From positions 1 through 59,583 of the IMG/VR virus record IMGVR_UViG_3300028025_004323: 59,583 nucleotides of DNA, one strand, 5' to 3'. This document shows, one piece after another, positions 26,375 to 35,093 of the stretch. The DNA comes from a virus. Below the pieces are notes generated by a model. It was not told the DNA's origin, searched no databases, and worked only from the letters and a program-made list of their open reading frames with translations. Each line of letters begins with the position of its first letter. Positions within the stretch are counted from its first letter, which is position 1. Made by a program: the position numbers and the translations under genes.

Positions 26375-26591
26375 TTTATTAAACCAGTTAGCAATTATAT
26401 CGGACCTATTAGAAAAGGTCAATGCCGAAATAGAATCACAAACTATCGTATTAGAATTAAACAAGACAGAATTCAATAAAGTATTTAAAATTATTGAGAA
26501 GAAATACGGTAAGGTAATGGAAACACCAACAGATACATTTACAATCAATATGGGAGTCGTAAATATTATTTTTAATACGAGTAATGTCTAA
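26358..26591 (+). CDS. Small hypothetical protein
   Basis: A 77-residue protein with an N-terminal helix (LLNQLAIISDLLEKVNAEIE), then FNKVFKIIEKKYGKV and a short strand-rich end (FTINMGVVNIIF). It starts inside the previous gene and its stop runs 20 nt into the end of the convergent minus-strand gene. No family recognised. Confidence 0.55.
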   Translation: MEKKGDLLNQLAIISDLLEKVNAEIESQTIVLELNKTEFNKVFKIIEKKYGKVMETPTDTFTINMGVVNIIFNTSNV

Positions 26592-27216
26592 ATAATTCAG
26601 ACTTCTTATACCCCTTAGCAATCAACATTGCATATAACATTTTCCTTTGTTGGGTTGACACATCTTTAACAAACATAAAATTTCCCCTTTTTCTGTTAAG
26701 TAAATCGTTCTTAACAATTTCAAATAATCTCTCAGTGTCAATTAAATTTTTACAACTAAAGTACCTTACATTATCTTCAATTTGAATAAACATCTTATTG
26801 TTTAATGTAAAAATTTGTGCAATATCACTAATAGGTAATATTTGTTCCATCATTTCATGATAACGAATTCTTTTACCATTATCATGGTCATAGACCTTTT
26901 CCTCAACCCAATATGGAATTATTTCTTTTATTCTTAAATTATCATCTTCCAATATTGCTTTTTGATTTCTACCCAAACTATCCTTAACCCAAACTTTTTC
27001 TGACCATCTATTGTTTGGTAATAGTAACCCTAATTCATAAACAAGTTCTTGTCTTCTTTTACCCCCTTGTAATTTAACAAACGGTGGTTTCTTTTCAGTT
27101 TTATATTCCCTCCAATATTCGTATACCGTTTTTCTTTGCATACACTTATAAAGAACTTTAACTTTCTTCTGATTCTCAAATAAAACTATTGCGTACTTAA
27201 ATTTATTGTTTTTCAT
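26572..27216 (-). CDS. Hypothetical protein of a minus-strand island
   Basis: A 214-residue soluble, basic protein. The N-terminus has a strand-helix start (YAIVLFENQKKVKVLYKCM) followed by a conserved-looking KTEKKPPFVKLQGGKRRQEL segment; the C-terminus carries STQQRKMLYAMLIAKGYKKSEL. No known domain is recognised. It is coupled to a tiny upstream gene by an ATGA overlap, and its 3' end overlaps the convergent gene by 20 nt. Confidence 0.65.
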   Translation of the reverse strand: MKNNKFKYAIVLFENQKKVKVLYKCMQRKTVYEYWREYKTEKKPPFVKLQGGKRRQELVYELGLLLPNNRWSEKVWVKDSLGRNQKAILEDDNLRIKEIIPYWVEEKVYDHDNGKRIRYHEMMEQILPISDIAQIFTLNNKMFIQIEDNVRYFSCKNLIDTERLFEIVKNDLLNRKRGNFMFVKDVSTQQRKMLYAMLIAKGYKKSELFRHYSY

Positions 27217-27371
27217 ATGAACTTAGATATTAAAGTGAAAAGACCATAGAAACCTAAAAATGTCCATATTACTACAACCCATATCCCTAATTTTGAAGAC
27301 CCCTCAAAGGTTTTCATTAATTCTTTTCTGGTTTCGTTTGGTACTTTTTGTTTACAATTCGAACATGCCAT
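27213..27371 (-). CDS. Tiny C-x2-C membrane protein, 52 residues
   Basis: A short minus-strand gene. The protein begins MACSNCKQKVP, with a C-x2-C pair, followed by a charged helix and one hydrophobic segment (LGIWVVVIWTFLGFYGLFTLI) near the C-terminus. Its TGA overlaps the ATG of the downstream gene on the same strand (ATGA), a strong sign of a real coupled gene. The 35-nt region upstream is shared with a divergent gene and is very AT-rich (TATATTATA on the minus strand). Confidence 0.65.
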   Translation of the reverse strand: MACSNCKQKVPNETRKELMKTFEGSSKLGIWVVVIWTFLGFYGLFTLISKFI

Positions 27372-27395
27372 GGTATAATATATAAAATTTTAGAC

Positions 27396-27403
27396 TATTT
27401 ATC
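27396..27403 (+). promoter_or_regulatory. TATTTATC, variant of the late-type signal
   Basis: One mismatch at the last base, 3 nt before the ATG at 27407, in a divergent intergenic region. Confidence 0.3.
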
Positions 27404-27406
27404 AAC

Positions 27407-27820
27407 ATGAAGCTAATAAATATTTTGAAAGAGATGAGTTTAGACACCTCTAACCTACCAGACGGTGGGGATTGCTTCGATTCTGCATTTGATTATATGG
27501 TTGAACATGGTACAACAAATAAAACCCTTAAATTGGTTCATAGTATAGTTTCAGGTCAAGGTAAGTTATCAGGTAAAAGATATACACATGCGTGGTGTGA
27601 GGACGACGATAACGTAATTGATACCTCTAATGGAAACAATTTCGAGGTAATTAAAATGTTATACTACGCAATCGGTAATGTAAACCCAAATCAAGGGAAA
27701 TATTACGATTATAACGAAACCCTTCGTATGTCCACCAAGTACGGTACAAAAGGACCGTGGGAGATTGAAAACAAGGTTTATAACGAAAAATTCAATTCTA
27801 AGACAGGTTTTTACGATTAA
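27407..27820 (+). CDS. Conserved phage protein, papain-like Cys/His pattern
   Basis: A 137-residue protein. The motifs GDCFDSAFDYMV near residue 21, LVHSIVSGQG near 46 and YTHAWCEDDDNVIDTSNG near 62 match a pattern I recall from a widespread family in phages and bacteria in which a Cys, a His and an Asp/Asn could form a papain-like (NlpC-like) site. Enzymatic activity has not been shown for that family to my knowledge. It could be a small thiol hydrolase acting on host proteins. Confidence 0.6.
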   Translation: MKLINILKEMSLDTSNLPDGGDCFDSAFDYMVEHGTTNKTLKLVHSIVSGQGKLSGKRYTHAWCEDDDNVIDTSNGNNFEVIKMLYYAIGNVNPNQGKYYDYNETLRMSTKYGTKGPWEIENKVYNEKFNSKTGFYD

Positions 27821-27846
27821 CGTTTTTTTTTCTCATTTTTTTTAGT

Positions 27847-27854
27847 TATATTTT
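27847..27854 (+). promoter_or_regulatory. TATATTTT, possible -7 element
   Basis: TAnnTTTG with last base T, 24 nt before the Dam methylase ATG, after a T-rich stretch that could also contain a weak terminator for the upstream gene. Confidence 0.35.
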
Positions 27855-27878
27855 CTTTATAACATATAAAATAAACAC

Positions 27879-28721
27879 ATGATTAGTTACATCGGAGGTA
27901 AAGCAAGAATTGGTAAGTGGATTACACCTTTTATTCCCACTGACATAGAAACCTATGTAGAGGGATTTTCAGGTATGTTTTGGGTCTTTTTTAATATGGA
28001 CTTAGGAAAGTATCCTAACCTTAAAACGGTGGTCTATAATGACTTTAATAGACTAAACGCCAATCTAATGAAATGGTCTAAACAATATGATGTTTTACAT
28101 GAGGCATTATCACACTACCCATGTCAACAGTTAGGGGTTGTGGATACACCACCAGAATACGCACAGATGTTTAATCAATATCAGAAAGAAGTTTTTAATC
28201 CTGAATTGGTTATCACTGAAGAGAATAGTTTAGAAGTGGCTTGCAAATACGTTTATGTGTTATGTCAAGTATTTTCGGGTTCTAAACCTGAAACCGCGGC
28301 TTATACTGATTACAAGGGTAAGTACCGTTGTAAGGTTCTTATCTTTATGGATAAATTAAAGAATCCAAAGTATCGTGAACATTTTGATAAGATATCATTT
28401 GTTGAGAATATGGATTTTCAATCAGTTGTTGAAAAGTATGATTCACCAAAAACATACTTTTATATGGACCCACCATATTGGAAAACGGAAAACTACTATT
28501 CAAATCACGATTTTGATGTGAATGATCACACAAGACTCGCTGATTGTATTAAAAATATTGAAGGTAAATTTAGTTTATCATATTATGATTTTCCTAAATT
28601 ATCTGAATGGTTCCCTAAAGATGAATATAAATGGGAACAAAAAGATTTCGCTAAAGCGGCAGCTGCGAAAAAAGACGGTAAACAAAATATGGGAACCGAA
28701 CTTTTAATCATGAATTATTAA
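27879..28721 (+). CDS. dam: D12-class DNA adenine methyltransferase
   Basis: A 280-residue methylase of the Dam/D12 class. Motif X-like YIGGKARIGKWI at the N-terminus, the S-adenosylmethionine-binding region with YVEGFSGMFWV near residue 25, and the catalytic D197-P-P-Y200 are visible. The expected product is N6-methyladenine in a short target sequence. No restriction enzyme partner is nearby, so it probably protects phage DNA or marks it. It has its own TATATTT-type element. The target sequence cannot be deduced. Confidence 0.82.
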   Translation: MISYIGGKARIGKWITPFIPTDIETYVEGFSGMFWVFFNMDLGKYPNLKTVVYNDFNRLNANLMKWSKQYDVLHEALSHYPCQQLGVVDTPPEYAQMFNQYQKEVFNPELVITEENSLEVACKYVYVLCQVFSGSKPETAAYTDYKGKYRCKVLIFMDKLKNPKYREHFDKISFVENMDFQSVVEKYDSPKTYFYMDPPYWKTENYYSNHDFDVNDHTRLADCIKNIEGKFSLSYYDFPKLSEWFPKDEYKWEQKDFAKAAAAKKDGKQNMGTELLIMNY

Positions 28722-28730
28722 AATTAGAAC

Positions 28731-29255
28731 ATGGAAACAAATTGGTACTTGGTAAAAGTTCTACCAGGAAAAGAAAGAACATTAGCGGAAGAATTTAATA
28801 AGTATATTTCATTAGGTAAAATGACTAATATCAATAGATTCGTTTGTCCAACCGAAAAAAATATAGTTGTTGTAAAAAATAAAAAAGTAATAAGAGAGAA
28901 AGTACTTTACAGTGGATACCTTTATTTTGAAACGGGTAAGAAATTAAACGAAGACGAACTAAAAACACTATCATTATTACCAAACATTATGGGTATGGGT
29001 GGAAGTAGAGTACCAATCGAATTACGTGATAGTGACATTAAAAGAATTTTAAAAGATGATACGTTAGAACAACACGTAGATTCTAAAAAATTGAAATACA
29101 TTATTGGTGAAGCTGTTACAGTGGTTGAAGGTCCGTTTAATACATTCGAAGGAACAATTGCAGAAATCAATGGAGATAAAGTTTCAATTGAAATAAAAAT
29201 ATTTGGTAGAAATACGGCGGTTGAATTAACGTTAAATCAAATAGCAAAAATCTAA
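28731..29255 (+). CDS. nusG: NusG-like transcription elongation factor
   Basis: A 174-residue NusG. The NGN domain starts with NWYLVKVLPGKERTLAEEF and includes FVCPTEKNIVVV and VLYSGYLYFE (the usual P-T-E and P-G-Y-V-like positions). A C-terminal KOW domain is visible as IGEAVTVVEGPFNTFEGTIAEI. Length equals that of cellular NusG. NusG binds RNA polymerase near the DNA and links it to Rho or ribosomes; a phage copy could act as an antiterminator or processivity factor for phage genes. It lies 9 nt after the methylase and overlaps the next gene by 1 nt. Confidence 0.85.
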   Translation: METNWYLVKVLPGKERTLAEEFNKYISLGKMTNINRFVCPTEKNIVVVKNKKVIREKVLYSGYLYFETGKKLNEDELKTLSLLPNIMGMGGSRVPIELRDSDIKRILKDDTLEQHVDSKKLKYIIGEAVTVVEGPFNTFEGTIAEINGDKVSIEIKIFGRNTAVELTLNQIAKI

Positions 29256-29566
29256 TGGAATACTCACCTGAAGTTTTAATATATCTACAAACAGTAAAGA
29301 AATATTTCCAAACTAATCAAGAGGCAAGAGAATACTTTATTTCAAATTATAATGAAGATGTTTTCTTTAAGCACCTTTGTGAAATTTCCGAAAAAAACTT
29401 TAAACAAAACGGTGAAGTAATGTTAACTAAAGAACAATTTGAACTTCTTAGAAGAACATTACTCGCAATACAAATATCAACTGAAGAATTACCTGAAGAA
29501 ACTAACAACATAGAAGATAATATTTTTATCGATATGAGAGGTTATGGAAAAATATGTCTTAACTAA
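29255..29566 (+). CDS. Hypothetical protein coupled to NusG
   Basis: A 103-residue, mostly helical soluble protein (LIYLQTVKKYFQTNQEAREYFISN, then LTKEQFELLRRTLLAIQIS) ending in a short strand with MRGYGKICLN. The ATG overlaps the TAA of nusG by one base, so both should be made together. No family is recognised; a partner of the transcription factor is conceivable. Confidence 0.6.
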   Translation: MEYSPEVLIYLQTVKKYFQTNQEAREYFISNYNEDVFFKHLCEISEKNFKQNGEVMLTKEQFELLRRTLLAIQISTEELPEETNNIEDNIFIDMRGYGKICLN

Positions 29567-29602
29567 CTTCATTTTCTAAGAATTTTTTTTTATTATTATA
29601 CT

Positions 29603-30673
29603 ATGTCAAGAATACTACCAGAGAATTATCCTCTATATGATACTGTTTATGGAAGTGAGGTCCCAACAGAGCAATACTATGTTATATTGTTTGATAAATT
29701 ACCATCAAAATTTGTAAATAATTTAAGTTACGACCCAACTATAAAAACACATTTTATAGAGAATGAAGGGTTTTTTGAGGAGTGTAATATTTTTTCATCA
29801 AATAGAAGATATGATTTATCATCACAATGTTTATTTGTTAATAAAGAAAAACAAATAATGATTAGAATAACAGGTAATGTTACTAAAGACAAAGACCCGT
29901 TAGTCCAATTAGATATTGTGTATGATATTAAGAACGGTAAGTTAGAGGAACAATTGAAAATGGATGAAATCAAAACTTTCGAAAGAAAGAAAAAGAAAGC
30001 AAACATCCAATTAGTAAAAAGTGAAATGGGTCATTTGGACACAGAAGAATATGACTTGTTTATCCAACCAATGGATTTGGAATTAAATTACGGTACCAAC
30101 TTTAAAAGGGTACATGACGTGATTGTTGATAAATTAAATGAAACAAATGGTAAAGGAATTATTCTTTTACACGGGGACCCTGGCACTGGTAAGACATCAT
30201 ATATTAAACATTTAACCTCATTAATTAAAGAAAAGGATATTTTGTTTATTCCACCATCAATGGCGGAGATGTTATCCGAACCGTCTATCATTCCATTTTT
30301 AATGGACCACAAGAACTCAATTTTAATTATTGAGGACGCTGAGAGGGTAATTTCAGATAGAGAGGGGAATGGTTCACCTGCTGGAGTTTCGAACATCTTG
30401 AACCTTACAGATGGTATTTTAGGGGATTGTTTAAGTATTCAGATTGTGGCCACCTTTAATATGAAACGAGAGAAAATTGACCAAGCATTACTTAGAAAGG
30501 GTCGTCTAATTGCGGAACACAAATTTGGTAAACTGTCCGTGGAAGAATCGAACAATCTTCTAAAACATTTAGAAAAGGAACACGAAGTTTCCGAATCAAT
30601 GAGTTTGGCTGATATATATAATATAGATGTCGAATTAATAAAAACATCAAATAAAAGTAAAATAGGATTTTAA
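29603..30673 (+). CDS. AAA+ ATPase
   Basis: A 356-residue AAA+ ATPase. The N-terminal 150 residues are a specific domain without recognised motifs. Walker A is LLHGDPGTGKTS with K197, Walker B ILIIEDAERV near 245, sensor 1 ATFN near 285, and an arginine-finger/sensor region with ALLRKGRL near 300. The order and spacing resemble BCS1/FtsH-type AAA+ proteins rather than clamp loaders. It might remodel protein complexes such as the ClpP-like protease or virion parts. The gene is preceded by an AT-rich leader and followed by thioredoxin. Confidence 0.78.
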   Translation: MSRILPENYPLYDTVYGSEVPTEQYYVILFDKLPSKFVNNLSYDPTIKTHFIENEGFFEECNIFSSNRRYDLSSQCLFVNKEKQIMIRITGNVTKDKDPLVQLDIVYDIKNGKLEEQLKMDEIKTFERKKKKANIQLVKSEMGHLDTEEYDLFIQPMDLELNYGTNFKRVHDVIVDKLNETNGKGIILLHGDPGTGKTSYIKHLTSLIKEKDILFIPPSMAEMLSEPSIIPFLMDHKNSILIIEDAERVISDREGNGSPAGVSNILNLTDGILGDCLSIQIVATFNMKREKIDQALLRKGRLIAEHKFGKLSVEESNNLLKHLEKEHEVSESMSLADIYNIDVELIKTSNKSKIGF

Positions 30674-30676
30674 AAT

Positions 30677-30982
30677 ATGGAAAACGTAACATCAGATAAA
30701 GTAAAAGAATTACAATCACAAGGAAATAAAGTTTTAGTAGACTATTGGGCTAAATGGTGTGGTCCATGTAAATCACTAATACCAAGATTAGAAGGTTTAG
30801 AATCACAATACCCAAATGTCACATTTGTAAAAGTAGATGTGGATGAAAATATGGATGCTGCTTTAGATATGGGTATTCGTTCAGTACCAACTGTAATTAT
30901 TTACGATGGTGATAAATTGGTAAATCGTTCACAAGGAGCTCAACCAGAAGGATTTTATAAGGATATTTTAAATAATTTATAA
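30677..30982 (+). CDS. trxA: Thioredoxin
   Basis: A 101-residue thioredoxin with the active site W27-C28-G29-P30-C31 and the conserved cis-Pro in SVPTVIIY. It would reduce disulfides for ribonucleotide reductase or act as a polymerase processivity factor as in T7; neither partner is in this window. It sits 3 nt after the AAA ATPase and 3 nt before glutaredoxin, as one unit ended by a strong terminator. Confidence 0.93.
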   Translation: MENVTSDKVKELQSQGNKVLVDYWAKWCGPCKSLIPRLEGLESQYPNVTFVKVDVDENMDAALDMGIRSVPTVIIYDGDKLVNRSQGAQPEGFYKDILNNL

Positions 30983-30985
30983 ATT

Positions 30986-31255
30986 ATGAATAATATTGTT
31001 GTTTTTACTTTAAAAGGTTGCGGACATTGTGTGGAACTTAAAAAAGAATTAATTGTACGTGAAATACCATACAATGAAATCGAAATAAGTGAAAACGAGG
31101 AGATTTGGAATCAAGTGGTAAAACAAACAGGACATAATGCACTCCCAACCGTGTTTATAGGTCTCGAGGGGAATGAAAATGGTCCCGTTTTTGTTGCCGG
31201 TAGAGATTTTAAAGGTAAGGATGAGATTATCGAAATAATAAAAAAATACATATAA
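30986..31255 (+). CDS. Glutaredoxin-like protein
   Basis: An 89-residue thioredoxin-fold protein. The active site is G11-C12-G13-H14-C15 and the cis-Pro motif ALPTVFIG follows near residue 52, with a C-terminal helix. Phage glutaredoxins usually donate electrons to ribonucleotide reductase. The CGHC motif is less common than CPYC but known in this family. It is followed by an intrinsic terminator that closes the accessory-gene region. Confidence 0.85.
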   Translation: MNNIVVFTLKGCGHCVELKKELIVREIPYNEIEISENEEIWNQVVKQTGHNALPTVFIGLEGNENGPVFVAGRDFKGKDEIIEIIKKYI

Positions 31256-31260
31256 AATAA

Positions 31261-31286
31261 AAAAGGGACTAAATGTCCCTTTTTTT
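31261..31286 (+). terminator. Intrinsic terminator
   Basis: AGGGAC / GTCCCT stem, 5-nt loop TAAAT, A-rich 5' flank and seven T residues on the 3' side. It separates redox genes from the fibre region. Confidence 0.88.
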
Positions 31287-31308
31287 ATGCGAAGAAGTAG
31301 AATAAAAG

Positions 31309-31316
31309 TATTTATG
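31309..31316 (+). promoter_or_regulatory. TATTTATG, late-type signal variant with leader hairpin
   Basis: One mismatch at the last base, 19 nt before the first fibre gene. An 8-bp inverted repeat (31314-31321 with 31330-31337, 8-nt loop) follows and covers the first two bases of the start codon. Confidence 0.45.
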
Positions 31317-31335
31317 TAAAAGACTTTACTTTTAC

Positions 31336-34029
31336 ATGGCATTACAACAGATAAATTGGACCCAGATTGATACCGCAACCGTACCCTCAGGGTCGATTAT
31401 TGATTTAGGGGCTGTTTCAGGATCATTACATGCGGTCTATGCTGATAATTTATATGTTTCAGGTTTATCCTTAACCGATTATATTAATCAAGCGGGTACA
31501 ACTGAATTAAATTTATATACAGCATCGTTAAAGACTGCTATTGAAACCACCGGATCAAATTTAACGGTCAAAGGTAATCTTTTAGTTAAAGGAACAACAA
31601 CCGCAGTTAACTCAACGACCGTAGCAATCGGTGATAATATCATCGAATTAAATGGTACTGAGGCGGTAAACGGAGGTTTATTAATTAAAGACCCAACAAA
31701 CCCAAATAGAATTTCTGGTTCCTTATTATGGGACACCACAAACGATTATTGGATTGCGGGAGCATTAGGAAGCGAAGAAAAAATAATATTAATAAGTGAA
31801 CTTAATAGTGCTACGTCATCATTATCTTCATCTATTAATACCCTATCAAGTTCGTTATCATCTTCAATATCAAATATCTCATCTTCGTTTTCAGCATCAA
31901 TTACCTATTTACAAGACACAAATATTTGGCAACCGACGGGTTCGTTTTATGCAACAAATGAAAGTATTCAAATAACTGGTAGTGGTGCGTTATTAAATTC
32001 ACCCGATGGTTCGGTTATTGGAAAATACGCATTAGAGGTTTCAGAATCAATACATGCCGCCAACATAAATGTCGGTAATCCAACATCAAACAATTGGCAA
32101 ACAAGTTTAGAGGGTTCTTATTTTAATAATTTTAATTCAAATACAGATGTATCTGAAATATTAAGATTTATGGCGGGTTTACTATCCGCTTCAGCACCTG
32201 ACGCTTCACCAAATACAAAGGGTTATAGTGGATACACAAAAAATAATGTAAACACAACTACAGGTACAGTTACCGCAGGTAGTATACCACAAAGTTCTAC
32301 CAACACAACAATTACTTATTTACAAGAAAAGGGATTTGCAACAACAGGTTCTACAATTTTTAGTGGAATATCACCAATACAAACACAAACAAATTACGGT
32401 CACACATTTACAAGTGTTGCTTCAGGTAGTACAATAGTATCATCGTCTGTTGATTCACAACTATTTGGTTTAGGTACTTTAAGTAGCGGAACACCAACAT
32501 CATTTAAAGTATCGGGTTCTTTTAATTTTAAATTTAAAAATAATAGTTCTAAGACAGATACCGCAACTTCAAGTTCACAAGCTATTATAACACAATCAGG
32601 TGCTGGTACAACAAGTGGAGTTTCATTAGCAAGAATAAACACAGCAAATAATGCGGTTATTCCACCGGCATATCAAGATGGTAAATACGCATCGATATTT
32701 TCACCTTCATTATATGGTGCAAGTAGTGATGTGAGTTCAAGTGGTTGGTATCACATATCAAGTTCAATTAGTATTGCGAGTGGATCAAGTCCATATACTA
32801 CACCAATTGTTAATAATACGGAAGTATTTTACGCTCCATTATCGACAATATCAACAAATATACCGGCGCAAACACCAACATTTAGTGGTGTAAATGTAAA
32901 TGCAATATCGGCAACTTCTCGTTCGTTAAGTGGAGCACCTTATTTAAGTTCTGCAACCTATACGATTTCGGGATCAATATTGGGAGTGTTTAATCCATTA
33001 TATTATGCGGGTAGTGGTATTGTGACTATAACCGATTCGGATGCTTTAGTTAGTGAATCTGGCGGCATTTTAACAGTATCAACTGCGGGTGGAACAATAC
33101 AAACGGCAAACGCGGTATTTGATTCTACAGGAACCACACCAAGATCAACAAGTACAGTTCCGTATGAAACTGACATTATTAAAGTTTATACAACATCATC
33201 ATTTGCGCCTGGTACGACTGATGAAAACATAAATCAAACAGGTTTAGGAACAACATCTTTCTCCTTATATATAAACGCCTTAAATAAGGCGGGTTCCACA
33301 ACAACAAACACATCAACGGTTTCATACCATACTGCAGGAAATTTTGGACAACCATCGGTAAGTGGTAGTTTAGCATACTACGGTAGAACACAAGGTGCCG
33401 ATACCGCAACTGCTTTAGTTGAATCCTTTACTGGTGAAAATAATCGTTTAGTTTTAAATGACAATATACTTTCATTCACAGGTACTGCATGGACAACATC
33501 ATTTGGTTTATATAATTTAGGTTCAACAGACTTACAAGTTAAACCTGGTTATTTAGTTAAGCCTGGCGGAACATACGGATATTGGTTGACAAACCCATCA
33601 TCTGCAAGTGATTACAAATATTATATTCGTAAGTTCTCAACTACAGGAACCAAATCAACAATGACGTTAAATTTAGGTCAAACAATAGTTGGATGGGATA
33701 CTACAACAAATAATTCGATAGGTGCGGTGATTTTATTTGAATCGTCTAAAAGTGGAGTTTATACACCACCGAGATTTTATGACCCTTCAAAAACAACATC
33801 AAATTTTGTTAATAATATAAGTGCAAATACAGATGGTCAAAATCCATTCGGTTCAACAATCGCACTTTACGGTAACACAGGAGGTTCATTATCAAGCACC
33901 ACCTACACATTACCAATAAGAAATGCGGATGGTATGTTTATAAATGCATCATATGATGAAATTTATGTTTTAGTGAGATATAAAGGAGACCCAACACCAA
34001 TAACAGGAATAACAGTAACTTTTAGTTAA
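31336..34029 (+). CDS. Tail fibre protein 1
   Basis: An 897-residue fibre protein. After a short N-terminal segment there are VSGS/VTGS-type beta repeats, a module with IGDNIIELNG, GGLLIKDP and SGSLLWDTTNDYW (about residues 97-140), and a Ser-rich trimeric coiled-coil-like stretch (SSSINTLSSSLSSSI, about 155-195). The remaining 650 residues are Thr/Ser/Gly/Asn-rich and probably form a beta-rich shaft and tip. Similar modules recur in the other fibre genes. The first fibre gene after the terminator, with a late-type signal and a hairpin leader. Confidence 0.75.
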   Translation: MALQQINWTQIDTATVPSGSIIDLGAVSGSLHAVYADNLYVSGLSLTDYINQAGTTELNLYTASLKTAIETTGSNLTVKGNLLVKGTTTAVNSTTVAIGDNIIELNGTEAVNGGLLIKDPTNPNRISGSLLWDTTNDYWIAGALGSEEKIILISELNSATSSLSSSINTLSSSLSSSISNISSSFSASITYLQDTNIWQPTGSFYATNESIQITGSGALLNSPDGSVIGKYALEVSESIHAANINVGNPTSNNWQTSLEGSYFNNFNSNTDVSEILRFMAGLLSASAPDASPNTKGYSGYTKNNVNTTTGTVTAGSIPQSSTNTTITYLQEKGFATTGSTIFSGISPIQTQTNYGHTFTSVASGSTIVSSSVDSQLFGLGTLSSGTPTSFKVSGSFNFKFKNNSSKTDTATSSSQAIITQSGAGTTSGVSLARINTANNAVIPPAYQDGKYASIFSPSLYGASSDVSSSGWYHISSSISIASGSSPYTTPIVNNTEVFYAPLSTISTNIPAQTPTFSGVNVNAISATSRSLSGAPYLSSATYTISGSILGVFNPLYYAGSGIVTITDSDALVSESGGILTVSTAGGTIQTANAVFDSTGTTPRSTSTVPYETDIIKVYTTSSFAPGTTDENINQTGLGTTSFSLYINALNKAGSTTTNTSTVSYHTAGNFGQPSVSGSLAYYGRTQGADTATALVESFTGENNRLVLNDNILSFTGTAWTTSFGLYNLGSTDLQVKPGYLVKPGGTYGYWLTNPSSASDYKYYIRKFSTTGTKSTMTLNLGQTIVGWDTTTNNSIGAVILFESSKSGVYTPPRFYDPSKTTSNFVNNISANTDGQNPFGSTIALYGNTGGSLSSTTYTLPIRNADGMFINASYDEIYVLVRYKGDPTPITGITVTFS

Positions 34030-34043
34030 TAATTATATAGTAG

Positions 34044-35081
34044 ATGGCAGCAATAGATAGTACAAAAAAATCCGCTAGGTTTCTCCAAGGTAGACGTTAT
34101 ACACACGACACATATACCGATGCTCAAGAAGCATTTACTTCGGTCTTGGATATTAATGCGGATGAAATTTATATTGACCAAGATTTAATACCAAGTAGTG
34201 GTTTACCATATAACAGTTCAGGTGATAATGGATTAGTTTACTCAAGTAACGGACAACAAGTAATGAAATATTACTACCGTTATAGAATGACTAAATCCGA
34301 TTTAAATAACGAGGTTTGGTTTTTTACAAATCCAACAGGATCAACATCGGGTATTGGTGCACAATTAATAGATTCAGGTCAAGAGACCAATTTTATTTCA
34401 CCGAAATATTCAGTTCCATCATTGGCAAATGCTAATACGGAAGATGCAACTCCGGGTTATGGTGTTAAAGTATTAATTGACGGAACACAACAATCTGTAA
34501 ACAATTATGCATTTGACTATAAAACGGGAGTTTTACAATTTGCAACATCTGCGGTGGCGCCAACGGCTGGACAAGTTGTAACAATATCAGTTTATCAATA
34601 TGTTGGTAGAACATTATCTTCACAAGTCGGTGGAGGAGGTTCTACGGTTTATGATATTTTTAAACCTACAGGTTCATTTTTTGCAACAACAAATGATTTA
34701 CAAGTTACAGGTTCTTTAAAGATAACATCAGGTCCTGCTTTATTTGTTAGTTCAAGTATAACCGCAAACAATAGTGATTTATATCTTACAAGTGGTAGTG
34801 GTCTTTACATTAAAGATAACGCACTCGTTGATATTACAGGTTCTCTTAATATGTCAGGTTCCGTTGTTATTAAAGGAGACTTAACAGTTGAGGGAAAAAC
34901 GACATTAATACAAAAATTAGACCCCAATATAGAATCTTTAGTGGTTTCTGGAGCCATGAGTATTGTACAAAATCAAATAAATTCACAAGTGGTTGCGGCT
35001 TCATTAACGATACAAAATCTTGGAACATGGGCTGATAGGTCAAATAATTCCATAATTGATTGTGGAGATGGCTTTTTCTAA
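34044..35081 (+). CDS. Fibre or fibre-connector protein
   Basis: A 345-residue protein. The N-terminal 210 residues have no fibre repeats and look globular (RRYTHDTYTDAQEAF, then MKYYYRYRMTKSDLNNEVWFF), possibly a virion-attachment part. From about 215 onward short VTGS/ITSG-type repeats appear, including YDIFKPTGSFFATTNDLQVTGS, which has a counterpart in the preceding fibre (TGSFYATNESIQITGS). It lies 14 nt after that gene and ends with a Cys-containing tail. A partner of fibre 1 is likely. Confidence 0.65.
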   Translation: MAAIDSTKKSARFLQGRRYTHDTYTDAQEAFTSVLDINADEIYIDQDLIPSSGLPYNSSGDNGLVYSSNGQQVMKYYYRYRMTKSDLNNEVWFFTNPTGSTSGIGAQLIDSGQETNFISPKYSVPSLANANTEDATPGYGVKVLIDGTQQSVNNYAFDYKTGVLQFATSAVAPTAGQVVTISVYQYVGRTLSSQVGGGGSTVYDIFKPTGSFFATTNDLQVTGSLKITSGPALFVSSSITANNSDLYLTSGSGLYIKDNALVDITGSLNMSGSVVIKGDLTVEGKTTLIQKLDPNIESLVVSGAMSIVQNQINSQVVAASLTIQNLGTWADRSNNSIIDCGDGFF

Positions 35082-35093
35082 TTAAAAATAAAG

